NCBI RefSeq assembly: GCF_026745355.1
Contig: NC_079205.1
Coordinates: 7,915,863 to 7,979,862 of the forward strand
Direction: 5' to 3'
DNA from: Beta vulgaris subsp. vulgaris
Lineage: Eukaryota > Streptophyta > Magnoliopsida > Caryophyllales > Amaranthaceae
Length of the DNA stretch: 64,000 nucleotides
Positions within the stretch are counted from its first letter, which is position 1. Each line of letters starts with the position of its first letter. The notes under the pieces were generated by a model. The model worked only from the letters and a program-made list of their open reading frames with translations. It did not search any database and had not been told where the DNA came from. Made by a program: the position numbers and the translations under genes. Shown here in pieces: positions 36,501 to 46,833 of the stretch.

Positions 36501-37640
36501 TCTACCTCGTCTTTATCATCTCCTTCAGGTACTCCTTATCCTATAACTCACTATATAATTTATCTGTAAATTATTTGAAGTTTATTACAGAAGTTGTTTC
36601 TACTACCGAACCAAAATCTTTTAAGGAGGCTATGAGGTGTGATGGTTGCAATTAAGGAGTTTATGCAGGATGAGATTCAAGCCTTAAAGGCCAATGGTAC
36701 ATGGATTTTGGAGGAGCTTCTTCCCGGGAAGCGTGCTTTGGGAAATCAGTGGGTTTATTGTACCAAGTTTCTGTCTAATGGAGAGGTTGATCGCCTCAAA
36801 TCTCGCTTGGTTGTTTTGGGCAACCATCAGGAGGCAGGTATTGATTACATAGAGACTTTTGCTCCTGTCGCTAAAATGACCACTGTTCGTGCTTTTTTTT
36901 AGTTATTGCAGCTTCTAAAAATTGGGAGCTTCATCATATGGATGTTCATAATGTCTTTCTTCATAGTGATTTGGAAGAAGATATCTATATGAAGCTCCCC
37001 CCTGGTTTTGCCTGTTCAAATCCTAATCTGGTTGTCCCTCTATGGTTTGAAACAGGCTCCCCTTTGTTGGTTTGCCAAACTTATCACTACTTTGAAAGAT
37101 TATGGTTTTCTTCAGTCTTACTCTGATTACTCTCTCGTTACCTACACTCGCCGATTCATTCAAATCAATGTCTTGGTATATGTTGATGATCTCATTATTT
37201 CTTGTATGATTTCGCTGCTCTTTCTTCTTTAAGGCTTATTTGTCTGATTGCTTTAAGATGAAGGACTTGGGTGCTCTCATGTATTTTCTTGGGATTGAGG
37301 TTACTCGCAGTACTTCTGGTATTTTCTTATGTCAATGCAAGTACACTCTTGACATCATCTCTGAGGCTGGCTTGTTAGGTTCTAAGCCGAGTGGCTTTCC
37401 TATTGAGCAAAATCATCGTCTTGCTCTTTCTTCAGCCCCCTTATTATCGAATCTAGCTGCATGCTTATCGTCATTTTGTGGGCCGACTCATATATTTGGC
37501 CGTCACTCGGTCTGACTTAGCCTATTCGGTGCATGTTTTGTCTCAGTTTATGCAGGACCCACGTATTGAACACTGGGATGCTGCTTTATGAATATTTCGT
37601 TATTTGAACGGTACTCCTGGTCAAAGTATCCTCTACGATC
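33572..37640 (+). pseudogene. Decayed Ty1/copia gag-pol
   Basis: Copia order is recognisable across several frames: gag start (MAGDKDASSSEP, 33572), a zinc-knuckle-like pair (about 34370-34480, CSHYHKLGHDVSRC then CAHCKKHRHEMSNC), GAG-pre-integrase (about 34990-35150), integrase core (LTLVDDFSRA, VVQSDNGTEF), RT (WVYCTKF, METFAPVAK-like IETFAPVAK, YVDDLI) and the start of RNase H (HWDAAL...YLNGTPGQ, about 37570-37630). Many stops and frameshifts (e.g. 33984, 35341, 36900, 37232) and a missing 3' LTR show it is dead and 3'-truncated. Confidence 0.9.
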
Positions 37641-38140
37641 TACCCACTTACTTCTATTAGTAAACCTATATATTTTTCTATTAGTTTGTTATGTGATAGC
37701 TAAATTGCTTTGCACATAGAGGCTAATCTTATATTTCATGATTAACCGAAAGATATTATATGGATCATGTTTGTGTATGGTAAGCTGTAGGCGTGTAATA
37801 TATATGACCTCTTTTCATATCGATATGAGTTAATTATCATCAAAGTGTTTGATCTACAACAATTCTTTATCTACTATGCTACTACTAGGTGGGCACTTAG
37901 GACTTGCATGCACAACTTAAAGGAAGCATAATAGAGGCTAGTATCATGTATGCTAAGAAAGTGTCTTTGTTTATTTGGGCATACAATCTGTTTCCTAAGA
38001 GATATTAGTACCATGTATGTATGTTAAAACTAGACGCACCAATTTTATTCCTCCATGTAAGTTTTCCACAATAATCCACAATAACATAGAGAATAATACC
38101 ACCCCCAAAAAATTTCATACACAATATAGAGATGTAGACC
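37641..38140. other. Non-coding spacer
   Basis: AT-rich sequence between the truncated copia element and the first wound-induced gene. Nothing recognisable. Confidence 0.4.
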
Positions 38141-38143
38141 TTT

Positions 38144-38398
38144 TCAATCATTTTCAATTGGGACCCAACAATTCAAATACATAACATTCTTAAGAGATTC
38201 CTCAGATGTTTTTATGCAAAATATACTTGAGTTTGATGAAGATAATCTTTTATCTTGAGAACATGATTGGATGTTGTTCATAACATGTTGTTGAAAGGAC
38301 CAAATTGGGCGATTCCACCTTGAAAGCCTTTGATCTAATTTTAAGGCCTCAACAGCTGCAATGCTTGCTGCTACTACCCAAGTTTTAGTGGTGTTCAT
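38144..38398 (-). CDS. Wound-induced polypeptide family (DUF3774), divergent member
   Basis: 84-residue single-exon gene of the plant wound-responsive DUF3774 family, whose small proteins are induced by wounding. It has the N-terminal TKTWVVAASIAAVEALK block, an RLSRWNRPIWSFQQH core and the C-terminal SEESLKNVMYLNCW signature. Relative to the sister gene at 52365 it differs at normally conserved core positions (RWNRPIWS versus [12 protein letters not shown] versus SYSH), lacks a few residues in the Ser-rich linker and has a changed C-terminus (IEND). It lies on the strand opposite to its two relatives. It may be functional but diverging, or a young pseudogene. Confidence 0.85.
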   Translation of the reverse strand: MNTTKTWVVAASIAAVEALKLDQRLSRWNRPIWSFQQHVMNNIQSCSQDKRLSSSNSSIFCIKTSEESLKNVMYLNCWVPIEND

Positions 38399-40397
38399 CC
38401 TTTTTTTTACCTCAAAAACTTGAAAAAACTATGAGTGAAAATACACTTGAAATAAAGAGAGAGATATAAAAACCTTGAAGATGGTAGTAATATTCTTTTT
38501 CAATGAGTAAGAATGATGAAAGTTAGTGGGCTGGATATGTACTTATACTACTGATAGTATATAGGAGGCTAAATATGTGGGAGCTTGAGCTAGCACAAGC
38601 AAGGAGCGTAATTGGGTGCTCAGGAGATGAGTCACCGAATCAAACGTGTCTTTCTCTTAGAATGTCACTAATAATAGTGGTTTTTTGAGTCTTTGGTAAT
38701 TGTGCCTCAAGCAAGGGACATCAGACATCAGATCTGATGAAGGATTGTTCCTTAGGGGACTACATGATAAAGGACATTTCCTTAAATAATCGTATTCTTG
38801 CATTATCAGGATGTACATGGTGGAACATGTTTGGCAATTAGGGGATCTACACTACTTGTGAGTTCATTATATTAGCACCTTCAATTAGCTAATTGTGTTT
38901 GACGAATTCTGATAGCTAATTGTATTAGTAGTTTGTATAAGAGTAATTAGTAAGTTGATGAGTTTTACTCTTCAGACCAACAACTTCAATCATCATCTTC
39001 GTCGATTGCTAGTCGGTTCATCTGACTTTAGAGGCTTTTCAGTCATTTGTAACAACTTGTTTCTTCTCGGTAGCAAGTTAGTTGAGTAAAAAGAGTTCTA
39101 TGAGTGGAGTAGTGAAAGTCTCATGCAACTATCTTGAGAGTAGACATAATATGAATAAAAAAAAAAGAAAATAGAATCATTTTTTGATGGTTTTTAGCTG
39201 AATGTTGTTTCATCTTAATGTTTACAATCCCCTATCACTAAAATGCTCATTTCACTAGCTTTTCCAATGTTTTTTTGGCAACGAAAAATAAAGAAAAGAA
39301 AAGGCAAAAACGCAACAATAAGGGGGTTTTCGGCTTTCCGCCCCTCCACCAACTTTTTCAAAATTAGTGGTTTGAATTTTAAATGTCTTTTTCTTTCAAC
39401 TAAACACACTATTAGGTATGATTAAACTATTTACTATAAATATATAATATCAAATACTTTATTTTTCCTTTATACCATTGTTCACCACCAAGACTTTTTG
39501 AACAAGATCGATGTCCATCTATAAAAGGAATTTCTAGAATTTGCATAAGGTAAGTAGCTTTTTATAACTAAATTGAGTAAAAGGTGTTCTAACTTTTCTT
39601 CTTTCATCTTTAAAAAAGTAGCTTCTCATTATATAAAACTTCCCACAGGAATTTATTTACCATGTAAACAAATGAGCACTTAATTTCAAGCAAGCAATTT
39701 TGGACATATGAAAAAGTTCATATTAGTCTAAGGAAATTAAGTGGTCATATGGTTGACTGTGGAAGCATAAATTCTTATATAAGTGTAAAAAAAAAACTTT
39801 TATCTCATAAAAAGTGCACAAAAGTTGTTTGGGAGTATGGAAAGTGAAAATTCGCGATGAGAAGCTTTACTTAAATACTTAGTGGTGGAGCAGGTAAAAT
39901 AGTTCCTCCATTTAGTGGAAACTAGAATTATCTATAATTTTTCAAATAACAATTATAGCATTTTTTTTTAATTCATATTTTTATATCAACCAAACAAGCA
40001 CTAAAATTAATAGTGTGGCAAAAAGTTTAAACCAATCAAGTAAGTAAAATAATTAAAAATTCAATTTCAAAAGATTACTATAAAATTTATAACTACTAAC
40101 TAAAAGTAAAAATCATCTTATTGCTCATGTAGTAGATGAATTTTAATTAATAATGTAGACTGACATGAAACTTTTAATTCATAGAACAATTAATTATCGC
40201 CTACGAAATACGCTATTATGCCTACAAAATGTGTTTATTGCGATATTATACACAAGGAGTTTAACAATTTACATCTATCTTTTTTGGGTACATTATAAAA
40301 AGTTATTAGGACACCCTTTTCTTTAGAAAATAATTTGCATCTATATAATTATATACAATACATCACTAATGATTTGGAGTAATCCAACTGTCCTTTA
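38399..40397. other. Promoter side of DUF3774 gene and AT-rich spacer
   Basis: A CTATATAC motif on the minus strand (38557-38566) could serve the divergent DUF3774 gene. The rest is AT-rich with no coding signal; the overlapping frames at about 39215-39425 on both strands are chance. Confidence 0.35.
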
Positions 40398-40692
40398 GGC
40401 CTTGTTTGGTTGTATATGGGCAGTCATACTTCCTAGGAAGTTATTTTTCCATGTATTTGAAATTCCTAGGAAGTCTAAAATTGTGTTTGGTTGATAATGG
40501 AAAGTAGAACTTCCTATGGAAAGCTCTATTTAACTAGGAGGACCTAAGTAAGTAACTTCCTCCAATTTGGAGGAAGTAGAACTTCCTAGGAAGTGCAAAT
40601 TCTCATAGTTTTGCCAACCAAACAACTTCATATACTTCTACTTCCTAGGAATTTGCACTTCCCATAATTTTTTTTATCAACCAAACAAGGCC
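40398..40692. mobile_element. Tourist-like MITE with TTA target duplication
   Basis: Termini GGCCTTGTTTGGTTG and CAACCAAACAAGGCC are perfect inverted repeats flanked by TTA. The interior repeats the palindrome CTTCCTAGGAAGT several times. It lies about 300 bp upstream of the TATA box of the DUF3774 gene at 41101. 295 bp, non-coding. Confidence 0.85.
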
Positions 40693-40990
40693 TTATTGTA
40701 TGTAACTGTACTATATACCATCCAAAATTGTCATTTTCTCTCAACCCATATTTCTTAGAATATTTGTGCTATTTCTCCAAATTCACTGCACCTTTTTTTA
40801 GATGTATCTAACATTAATCTTCAATACTCACTCTCACTTAACTGTCCCATACTTTTGATGGACCTCACTTTGTCTTTTACCCAAAAGAAAAATAAAATAC
40901 CAGGGGCTCTCTTCCTTCTGTTTTTACACAAACAGCCAGCAAATCACCACAACTTATCATCTTTATCACTCAAATTTAATTCTCTCTCCT

Positions 40991-40997
40991 TATAAAG
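40991..40997 (+). promoter_or_regulatory. TATA box for the DUF3774 gene at 41101
   Basis: TATAAAG 110 bp before the ATG, followed by a CA-rich leader. Position and sequence fit a plant core promoter. Confidence 0.6.
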
Positions 40998-41100
40998 CTC
41001 ATCAAGACCATCAAACTTTCAAACAATAATATATCCTCAAAACACAATCAAAGTTCTAAACTTTATTATAAATTTCTAAGTTTCATACCCCCCAAAAAAA

Positions 41101-41346
41101 ATGAGTTCAGTAAAAAGTAGAGCATGGATAGTAATGGCAGCAATTGAAGGGATGAAAGATCAAGGATTTGCAAGATGGAATTATACAATAAGATCACTTC
41201 AAAATCATGCAAAAAATAATGTTAGATCTTATTCTCAAGCTAAAAATCTTTCTGGGTCAACTTCCTCTGTTATTTCCCAGAAATTGAATGATTCTGAAGA
41301 GTCTCTTAGGAAAGTTATGTATTTGAGTTGTTGGGGTCCTAATTAA
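41101..41346 (+). CDS. Wound-induced polypeptide family protein (DUF3774)
   Basis: 81-aa single-exon protein of the plant wound-responsive family. Conserved blocks: AWIVMAAIEGMKDQG, RWNYTIRSLQNHAKNNVRS, and the C-terminal SEESLRKVMYLSCWGPN, nearly identical to Arabidopsis wound-responsive proteins. The A of the ATG follows a run of A, and a TATA box lies 110 bp upstream. It is the best-conserved of the three family members here and precedes coiled-coil gene 1 by 1.55 kb. Confidence 0.93.
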   Translation: MSSVKSRAWIVMAAIEGMKDQGFARWNYTIRSLQNHAKNNVRSYSQAKNLSGSTSSVISQKLNDSEESLRKVMYLSCWGPN

Positions 41347-42540
41347 TTTTATTTATGGACTGTCCAATTTTCTTATTGTATTGTACTAACTGTATATACT
41401 ATGCTATATAAGCCGCGGTTCATCGGAGATTTATTGTCTACCATATACTATGATATAACTAAATTATCACTAAATATCATAAAGCCCGTCATCGTGTGAT
41501 TTTGTCATAAATTCGTAAATAATAACATTTTGGTTGCTTAGTCCTGTTCTCTTCGTCATAAATTAATTGAATTGAATTTAACTGAATTAAATTATAACTA
41601 ATAGTGATGATAATAAATAAATTATGAACTGAACTGATTGAAACTAAACTGAATTGAACTGATTGCAACTAAATTGAAAATAAGTTGGAGAGAACAAACT
41701 CTTAATTTGAATTTTAACTATAAATTCATAAACAATAACATTTTTTCTAACTAGAATATAACACTGATTATAAATAAAAGAAAATTATTCGATAATTAAT
41801 GTAATTCTAGGAAAAGTTAAGAGCATTTTAGAGAGAATTTCTTTTGGGAAGTTTGACTTTTTTCAAAAATTTAAAAACAGCCTTGTGAATTGTGATATCA
41901 ACTCTTATCTTGTAGCGAGTTGACATCCACATGAAAATTTATACTTCTTTCATTCAGTTTTAAATGAAATATTGGGTGAAATGACACTATTCATTGATCA
42001 ATTTTGACTCAAATTTATCGTCATTATATAAAGAAAAACATAGTTAAGTGGGAAGCGCGTTGGGGTCACGTCAAAAAATAAACTTTTCATTTAAAATTGA
42101 ACGGGGGAGGAAGTACTTTCTTTGATCCTATTTAAATGCAACACTTTTAGTTATGACACTTGACACTATTAACAGTTATTTATATAACTAACTTTTGTGT
42201 TTCATATGTAGGGAAAATTATAATCATATGTGATTTATTGGTTCGTCTCAATGTTTATTTTACTAATATCTAATGTTTACAGTTTTTACAAAAGTATAAC
42301 TAAAATATTAATATTTCCTCCGTTCCGTTTTAAATGCAACAAAAAGGTTATTATTTATGAGATATAAAATATTCATTTGTTACATTTAGACGAAACGGAA
42401 AAAATAGTTTAAATGATGCATTTACAAGCGTGAAACTAAAGCAGAGGAAGTAACTTGTGAACAAGTTTTCTAGCACTTCTATTTGATGTTGACGCTTCTC
42501 AGCTTCCCAAGAAACAGACTATTTCCCCAACTGAAGCAAG
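41347..42540. other. Spacer with two degenerate Stowaway-like elements
   Basis: Two Stowaway-like segments are visible by their inverted ends: about 41950-42112 (CTTCTTTCATTCAGTTTTAA ... TTAAAATTGAACGGGGGAGG) and about 42308-42450 (TTTCCTCCGTTCCGTTTTAA ... AGCAGAGGAAGTA). No gene signal otherwise. Confidence 0.5.
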
Positions 42541-42652
42541 CAACGTACTTATTCATTTCTGGCAGTAAGTAGTTTTGGCAAAGAATAAATTATTCACCAC
42601 TTTTATCTAATCTAGGAATTAGCTCATGCTAAAGGGAGGAATATCATCTCAA
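42541..42652 (+). promoter_or_regulatory. Conserved upstream block of coiled-coil gene 1
   Basis: The block TTATTCATTTCTGGCAGTAAG ... TTTATCTAATCTAGGAATTAG is repeated in related form before coiled-coil gene 2 (about 44436-44512) and again at 52758-52826, where the gene is missing. Conservation between paralogues suggests promoter or leader sequence (inference). Confidence 0.5.
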
Positions 42653-42900
42653 CCTAACTTAGTGCATTTGAATGGAATCACCTAGTATGATTGCATGAGC
42701 TCATGTGTATTATTGAGAATGATATATAATAAACCCTGCTACTCTTAACCTTAATCTTTCTTTTTTTAACTCCTCCAGGTTAATCTCCAACTGATTGACG
42801 TACCTATTAACATACTGCTAGTGAACCACGTCAAATCTGTGTGTTCTTTATTCGTTGAATTTTCTTATATCTTTCTTGCGTCTGTTATATCATACTCAAT

Positions 42901-43926
42901 ATGGGGAATAAACAATCAACCGCTGCCAGAAACAGGATTTCACAGCTAGAGACAGAACTTTCTTCAACTCGGAATGCACTATCATCAACTCAAAATGCAC
43001 TATCATCAACTCAAAATGAGTTGAAATCTACCAATGTTAAGTTATCATCTACCATGGCTAGTTTGAGAGAATCACAACAAAAGGTAGAGAAGCTTACAAA
43101 AGATAATGCACTTCGTGAAATTTTAGTAACAAAGTTGTCCAAAGTAGGGGAGCTTCAAGAACAAGTTCATTCTACCAAGTTTGAGGCATTATCAAGTAAA
43201 TTTATGTTGGAAGTCTCAAGAAAAGAGGAAGAAGAGCTCAAAGAACAACTTATAGCTCGAAAAAAGTTCCAAGATGATATAGAAATGAAAGTAAAAGTGT
43301 TAATGGAGATGGAAAAACAAATCTCCTTTGTGAATGATGAAATGTTATCTACCATGTCTAGTTTGAAAGCGTCGAAAAATGAGGAAAATATGCTTAAAGA
43401 ACAACTTTTAACTCAAGATAAGGTCCAAAAAGACATGGAAATGAAATTGGAAGTGATAAGGAAGCTTGAGAAACAACTTTCACAAACTAAAAATGAGGCA
43501 TTATCAATGAAGCATGATTTTGAGGCATCAAAAATGGAGGAAAATATGCTTGAAGAACAACTTGAAAGTTTTGAAAAGTTTAATCAAGATATAGAAATGA
43601 AATTGCGAAAGGTAATGGAGGTCGAGAAACAGATTATGTTTAGTAAAGCCGAAGGTTTGTTTGTTAAGGCTAGTTTACAAGCATTGAGGAAGCAAGAAGA
43701 AGGGCTTAAGAAGCAACTTTTGGAATTTGAAAAGTATCAAAAAGACATGGAAATAAAACTAGAGAAGATATTTGAGCTTGAACAAGAAATCTCATTGTCT
43801 GAAGTTGAAGCATTATCCACCATGGATAGTTTAGAAAACTCGAAAAACGAGGTAGAGAAGCTCAAAGAGAAACTCTTAGCACTTGAAAAGGTACAACAAG
43901 CAATGGAGGAGCTAAGGGTGTTATAA
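42901..43926 (+). CDS. Putative N-myristoylated coiled-coil repeat protein 1
   Basis: 341-aa single-exon protein of a family I do not recognise. It starts MGNKQST, a good match to the N-myristoylation consensus (Gly2, Ser6), predicting membrane attachment. Residues 19-53 are five LSST-type heptads. Residues 114-321 are four contiguous 52-residue repeats, each with a KEQL...EKxQxDxEMKL...EKQI...EAL...SKxEE pattern, then a partial fifth. Nearly the whole protein is predicted coiled coil, rich in Lys, Glu, Leu and Met, with no Cys and no enzymatic motif. Its paralogue lies 0.7 kb downstream on the same strand. Function is unknown: it could be a structural or tethering protein at a membrane. An intact 341-codon frame in AT-rich DNA supports a real gene. 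Confidence 0.8.
   Translation: MGNKQSTAARNRISQLETELSSTRNALSSTQNALSSTQNELKSTNVKLSSTMASLRESQQKVEKLTKDNALREILVTKLSKVGELQEQVHSTKFEALSSKFMLEVSRKEEEELKEQLIARKKFQDDIEMKVKVLMEMEKQISFVNDEMLSTMSSLKASKNEENMLKEQLLTQDKVQKDMEMKLEVIRKLEKQLSQTKNEALSMKHDFEASKMEENMLEEQLESFEKFNQDIEMKLRKVMEVEKQIMFSKAEGLFVKASLQALRKQEEGLKKQLLEFEKYQKDMEIKLEKIFELEQEISLSEVEALSTMDSLENSKNEVEKLKEKLLALEKVQQAMEELRVL
43240..43863 (+). repeat. Four 156-bp (52-codon) tandem repeats in coiled-coil gene 1
   Basis: Protein repeats at residues 114-165, 166-217, 218-269 and 270-321 are each exactly 52 residues, with shared LKEQL / DxEMKL / EKQI / LxASKxEE positions. Divergence is moderate, so the expansion is older than the heptad array in gene 2. 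Confidence 0.85.
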
Positions 43927-44617
43927 TTATAATTGTAGTTAATTGAAGAAGGTTAATGTGTATGTCATTTATATATATGTATGGAATTACTTCCTATATA
44001 TGCCACCAATCAGTTGTAGCGTTTGTTTATTTTATGATCAAAGTTCATGAACTTGACTAAATTTAATTACAAACATAGTAGTATAAGAAAACATATATGT
44101 TGCTTCTGATTTTGAAGTACTATTCTCAATCCAATGGAGTATGGACCCTCTGATTTTGTATTTTTTGTTCCTCTGATTTTTAACTGTACTAATTAATCAA
44201 GTTTTTTGACACTCTATCTAGGGATGGGTTCAGTCCAGGCGGAGCCTCACCTGCATTTGTCATTCGCATCCATCCGCTTCACCTGGTCTATCTGTACTGT
44301 CACCCGGTAACTCATCACCCAAATTTCATCCATCTTTCATGGAATGAAGTCCTTATTCTAAACAAAAATCGGGTTAACTGAGTTGTCTGTAAGAAGTAAG
44401 AACTAAGACAAACTTATATTCGTTTCTTGCAGAATATAGTTCAGGAAAGAATGAAAGATAGTACATTTATCTAATCTTGGCATTAACTCATGCACAAGGC
44501 AGGAATAACTAAGTTTGTGATACTATAAATTTGATTTTAAGAAGTCCATTTTCTTTGCCTTACGTGGTGGATTATATCTTGGATGTTCAATTGATCCAAA
44601 ACTTATACCCTTTGTTC

Positions 44618-45865
44618 ATGGGTTCTAAACAAGCAACAGAGGCCAGGAGAAGGATCCAACTGCTCGAGGGAGCACTTTCCTCGACTAAGGCTGCATTATC
44701 GTCTACTCAAGCTGGATTATCATCCGCGAAGGCTGCCTTATCGTCTACCAAGGGTGAATTATCATCTACCAAAGCTAAGTTATCATCTATGAAGGTCGCG
44801 TTATCATCCACCAAAACTGAACTATCATCTACTAAAGCTGAGTTATCATCCACCAAGGCTAAGTTATCATCTATCAATGTTGCCTTATCATCTACTAAGG
44901 CAGAGCTATTATCAACTAAAGCGGTGTTGTCATCCACCAAGACTAAGTTATCATCTACAAATGTTGCGTTATCATCTACCAAAACTGAGCTATCATCTAC
45001 TAAGGCGGAGTTATCATCCACTAAGGCTAAGTTATCATCTACTAATGCCGCGCTATCATCTATGAAGGCTGCATTATCATCTACCAAAGTTGAGTTATCA
45101 TCAACCAAAACTAAGTTATCATCTACCAAGGCAGAAGTATCATCTAGTAAAGCTGCATTATTTACAATCAAGGCTGAGTTATCATCTACCAAGGCCGAGT
45201 TATCATCTACAAAATCTAAGTTATCATCTACCAAGGCTGAATTTTCATCTAGGATGACTAGTTTAAGTGTGTCGAAACAAGAGATAGCGAAGCTTAAGAA
45301 AATCAATCTGGCTCATGCAAATATAATAATGAAAATGTACAAGGTAGTGAAGCTAGAAGAACAAGTTTCTTCTACCAAAGTTGAGGCATTATCAAGTAAG
45401 TTTAACTTGGAAGCCTCAGAAAAAGAGGTTAAAACTCTCAAAGAAAAACTTGCGGCTCAAGAAGAGTATGAAAAGGCTATAGCAATTAAATTGGAGAAGG
45501 TAATGAAGATTGAAAATGAAATTTCCTCTACGAATGACGAACTGTTTTCTATCAAGACTAGTTTAGATGCATCAAAAACGGAGGAAAATATGCTCCAAGA
45601 ACAATTTTTAAGTCAAGAAAAGTTTCATAAAGACTTGCAAATGAAATTGCATGTGATAATGAAGCTTGAGAGACAACTTTTGAATACTAAGATTGAGGCA
45701 TCATCAGTAATGTGTGACTTTGCACCCTCAAAAAAGGAGGAAAACTTGCTTAAAGAACAACTTAAAAGTTGTGAAAAGTTGCATCAAGATATGGAATTGA
45801 ACTTGCAAAAGGTAATTGATCTCGAGAAACAACGCAAGGCTGAAAGTTTGTTAAGGCTAGTTTAG
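44618..45865 (+). CDS. Putative N-myristoylated coiled-coil repeat protein 2 (C-terminally truncated)
   Basis: 415 aa from the ATG at 44618; the frame opens upstream at 44531, but MGSKQAT aligns with MGNKQST of the paralogue, so 44618 is preferred. Gly2 is kept while position 6 is Ala. Residues 19-214 are 28 heptads of the type LSSTKAx (gene 1 has five). The 52-residue repeats follow, as in gene 1. Near 45850 a 4-bp deletion relative to gene 1 shifts the frame to a TAG at 45863; the lost continuation is still legible to about 45935. About 90 residues are therefore missing compared with gene 1. It may be a functional truncated protein or an early pseudogene. The long acidic frame on the opposite strand is a shadow of the heptad array. 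Confidence 0.75.
   Translation: MGSKQATEARRRIQLLEGALSSTKAALSSTQAGLSSAKAALSSTKGELSSTKAKLSSMKVALSSTKTELSSTKAELSSTKAKLSSINVALSSTKAELLSTKAVLSSTKTKLSSTNVALSSTKTELSSTKAELSSTKAKLSSTNAALSSMKAALSSTKVELSSTKTKLSSTKAEVSSSKAALFTIKAELSSTKAELSSTKSKLSSTKAEFSSRMTSLSVSKQEIAKLKKINLAHANIIMKMYKVVKLEEQVSSTKVEALSSKFNLEASEKEVKTLKEKLAAQEEYEKAIAIKLEKVMKIENEISSTNDELFSIKTSLDASKTEENMLQEQFLSQEKFHKDLQMKLHVIMKLERQLLNTKIEASSVMCDFAPSKKEENLLKEQLKSCEKLHQDMELNLQKVIDLEKQRKAESLLRLV
44672..45259 (+). repeat. In-frame 21-bp minisatellite (28 heptads) with 84-bp higher-order unit
   Basis: Core unit of the form ttatcatctaccaaggctgag encodes LSSTKAE. Units 7-10, 11-14 and 15-18 form a four-heptad higher-order repeat (A-LSSTKT / E-LSSTKA / E-LSSTKA / K-LSSxN), i.e. 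84 bp. Frame is kept through all 28 units, suggesting selection or recent expansion. Confidence 0.9.
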
Positions 45866-45935
45866 AAGCCTACTAAAAGCAAGAAGAGGGGCTTAGGAAA
45901 CAACTTGAGAAGGTTTGTTTGTTATAAGCATAGAA
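45866..45935 (+). pseudogene. Orphaned 3' remnant of coiled-coil gene 2
   Basis: Downstream of the TAG, sequence matching gene 1 near 43668-43715 (gene 1: GCATTGAGGAAGCAAGAAG; here 'aagcaagaagaggggcttag') persists out of frame with additional stops. Confidence 0.7.
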
Positions 45936-45954
45936 AAGATATTACTTATATAAG

Positions 45955-46515
45955 AATAAAATGGATATTTTGTTCCGAACTATCTTTAACTTCAAGTTTT
46001 TGCGAGAAACTATCTTATAAAAAATTTGTTATCCCAAACTACCTTACTTTTACCATTTTGTTGTTGGCAGCTACCCTATATATGTCGATATCCGACATTG
46101 ACTCTTTATTTTTGTCAGTTTCTTTTAATTTCACGTAATATCACTTAACCTCTTCAAATCCATTTTCGGATTTCCCCACCCTATTTTCTCCATTTTCCTG
46201 TGTGCTCTCTCTCTCATATCTATGGTCGACACTTTGTACCACCAATCCACCATTAAATTGAACTTCTAATACTAAAACTAAAATTGAAACAATCACCCTT
46301 TCAATCTCGTGAAATCTCAAGCAATTTCCAAAAAGATAACTCTATTTTCTCCCACAATATTGAGCTGCAAAAAGTCGATGTCGAAAATCGGCATTTGGTA
46401 GTTGTCAATAACAAATTGGTAAAAGTAAGGTAGTATGGGGTTAACAAATTTGTTATAAGGTAGTTTCTCACAAAAACTTGAAAGTTAAAAATAGTTTGGG
46501 ATATAAAAGTTGAAA
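45955..46515. mobile_element. Foldback element with 'AAACTACCTT' arms
   Basis: The left arm (CCGAACTATCTTTAACTTCA, GAGAAACTATCTTATAA, CCCAAACTACCTTACTTTTA) is mirrored by the right arm read on the minus strand (CCCAAACTATTTTTAACTTTC, GAGAAACTACCTTATAAC, CCATACTACCTTACTTTTAC). Arms are about 130 bp and imperfect. Exact ends and target duplication are uncertain. It lies just 3' of coiled-coil gene 2. Confidence 0.65.
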
Positions 46516-46833
46516 GCGTAACTTCTTCGACATATGCCGAATTTATTGTACTTCCCCTATTTTGAAATAAGTGAAAAATATCTCTCAAAACATTCTCACA
46601 CAAAAGAGAAATATTTTACTTATTTAGTTATTTCAAAACAGAAAAAGTACCTAAGTTGCATTATTATGTAAATTTGCAATGAAAGTCCCGTATTATGTTT
46701 ATGGCAATGAAATCACAAGATTTATGTCAGTTATGTGTCTCACTCCTACTCTTTAAATACCACTTTAGTTTGTATTATTTTATTGTAGTGGTGTTATATT
46801 ATTATTACGATTTTTTCACCAGGTACTTCTAAG

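Noticed and set aside
44707..45306. 199-codon minus-strand frame of acidic LVDDNSA repeats
   Set aside because: It is the exact reverse complement of the in-frame heptad array of coiled-coil gene 2; the 21-bp unit keeps several frames open.
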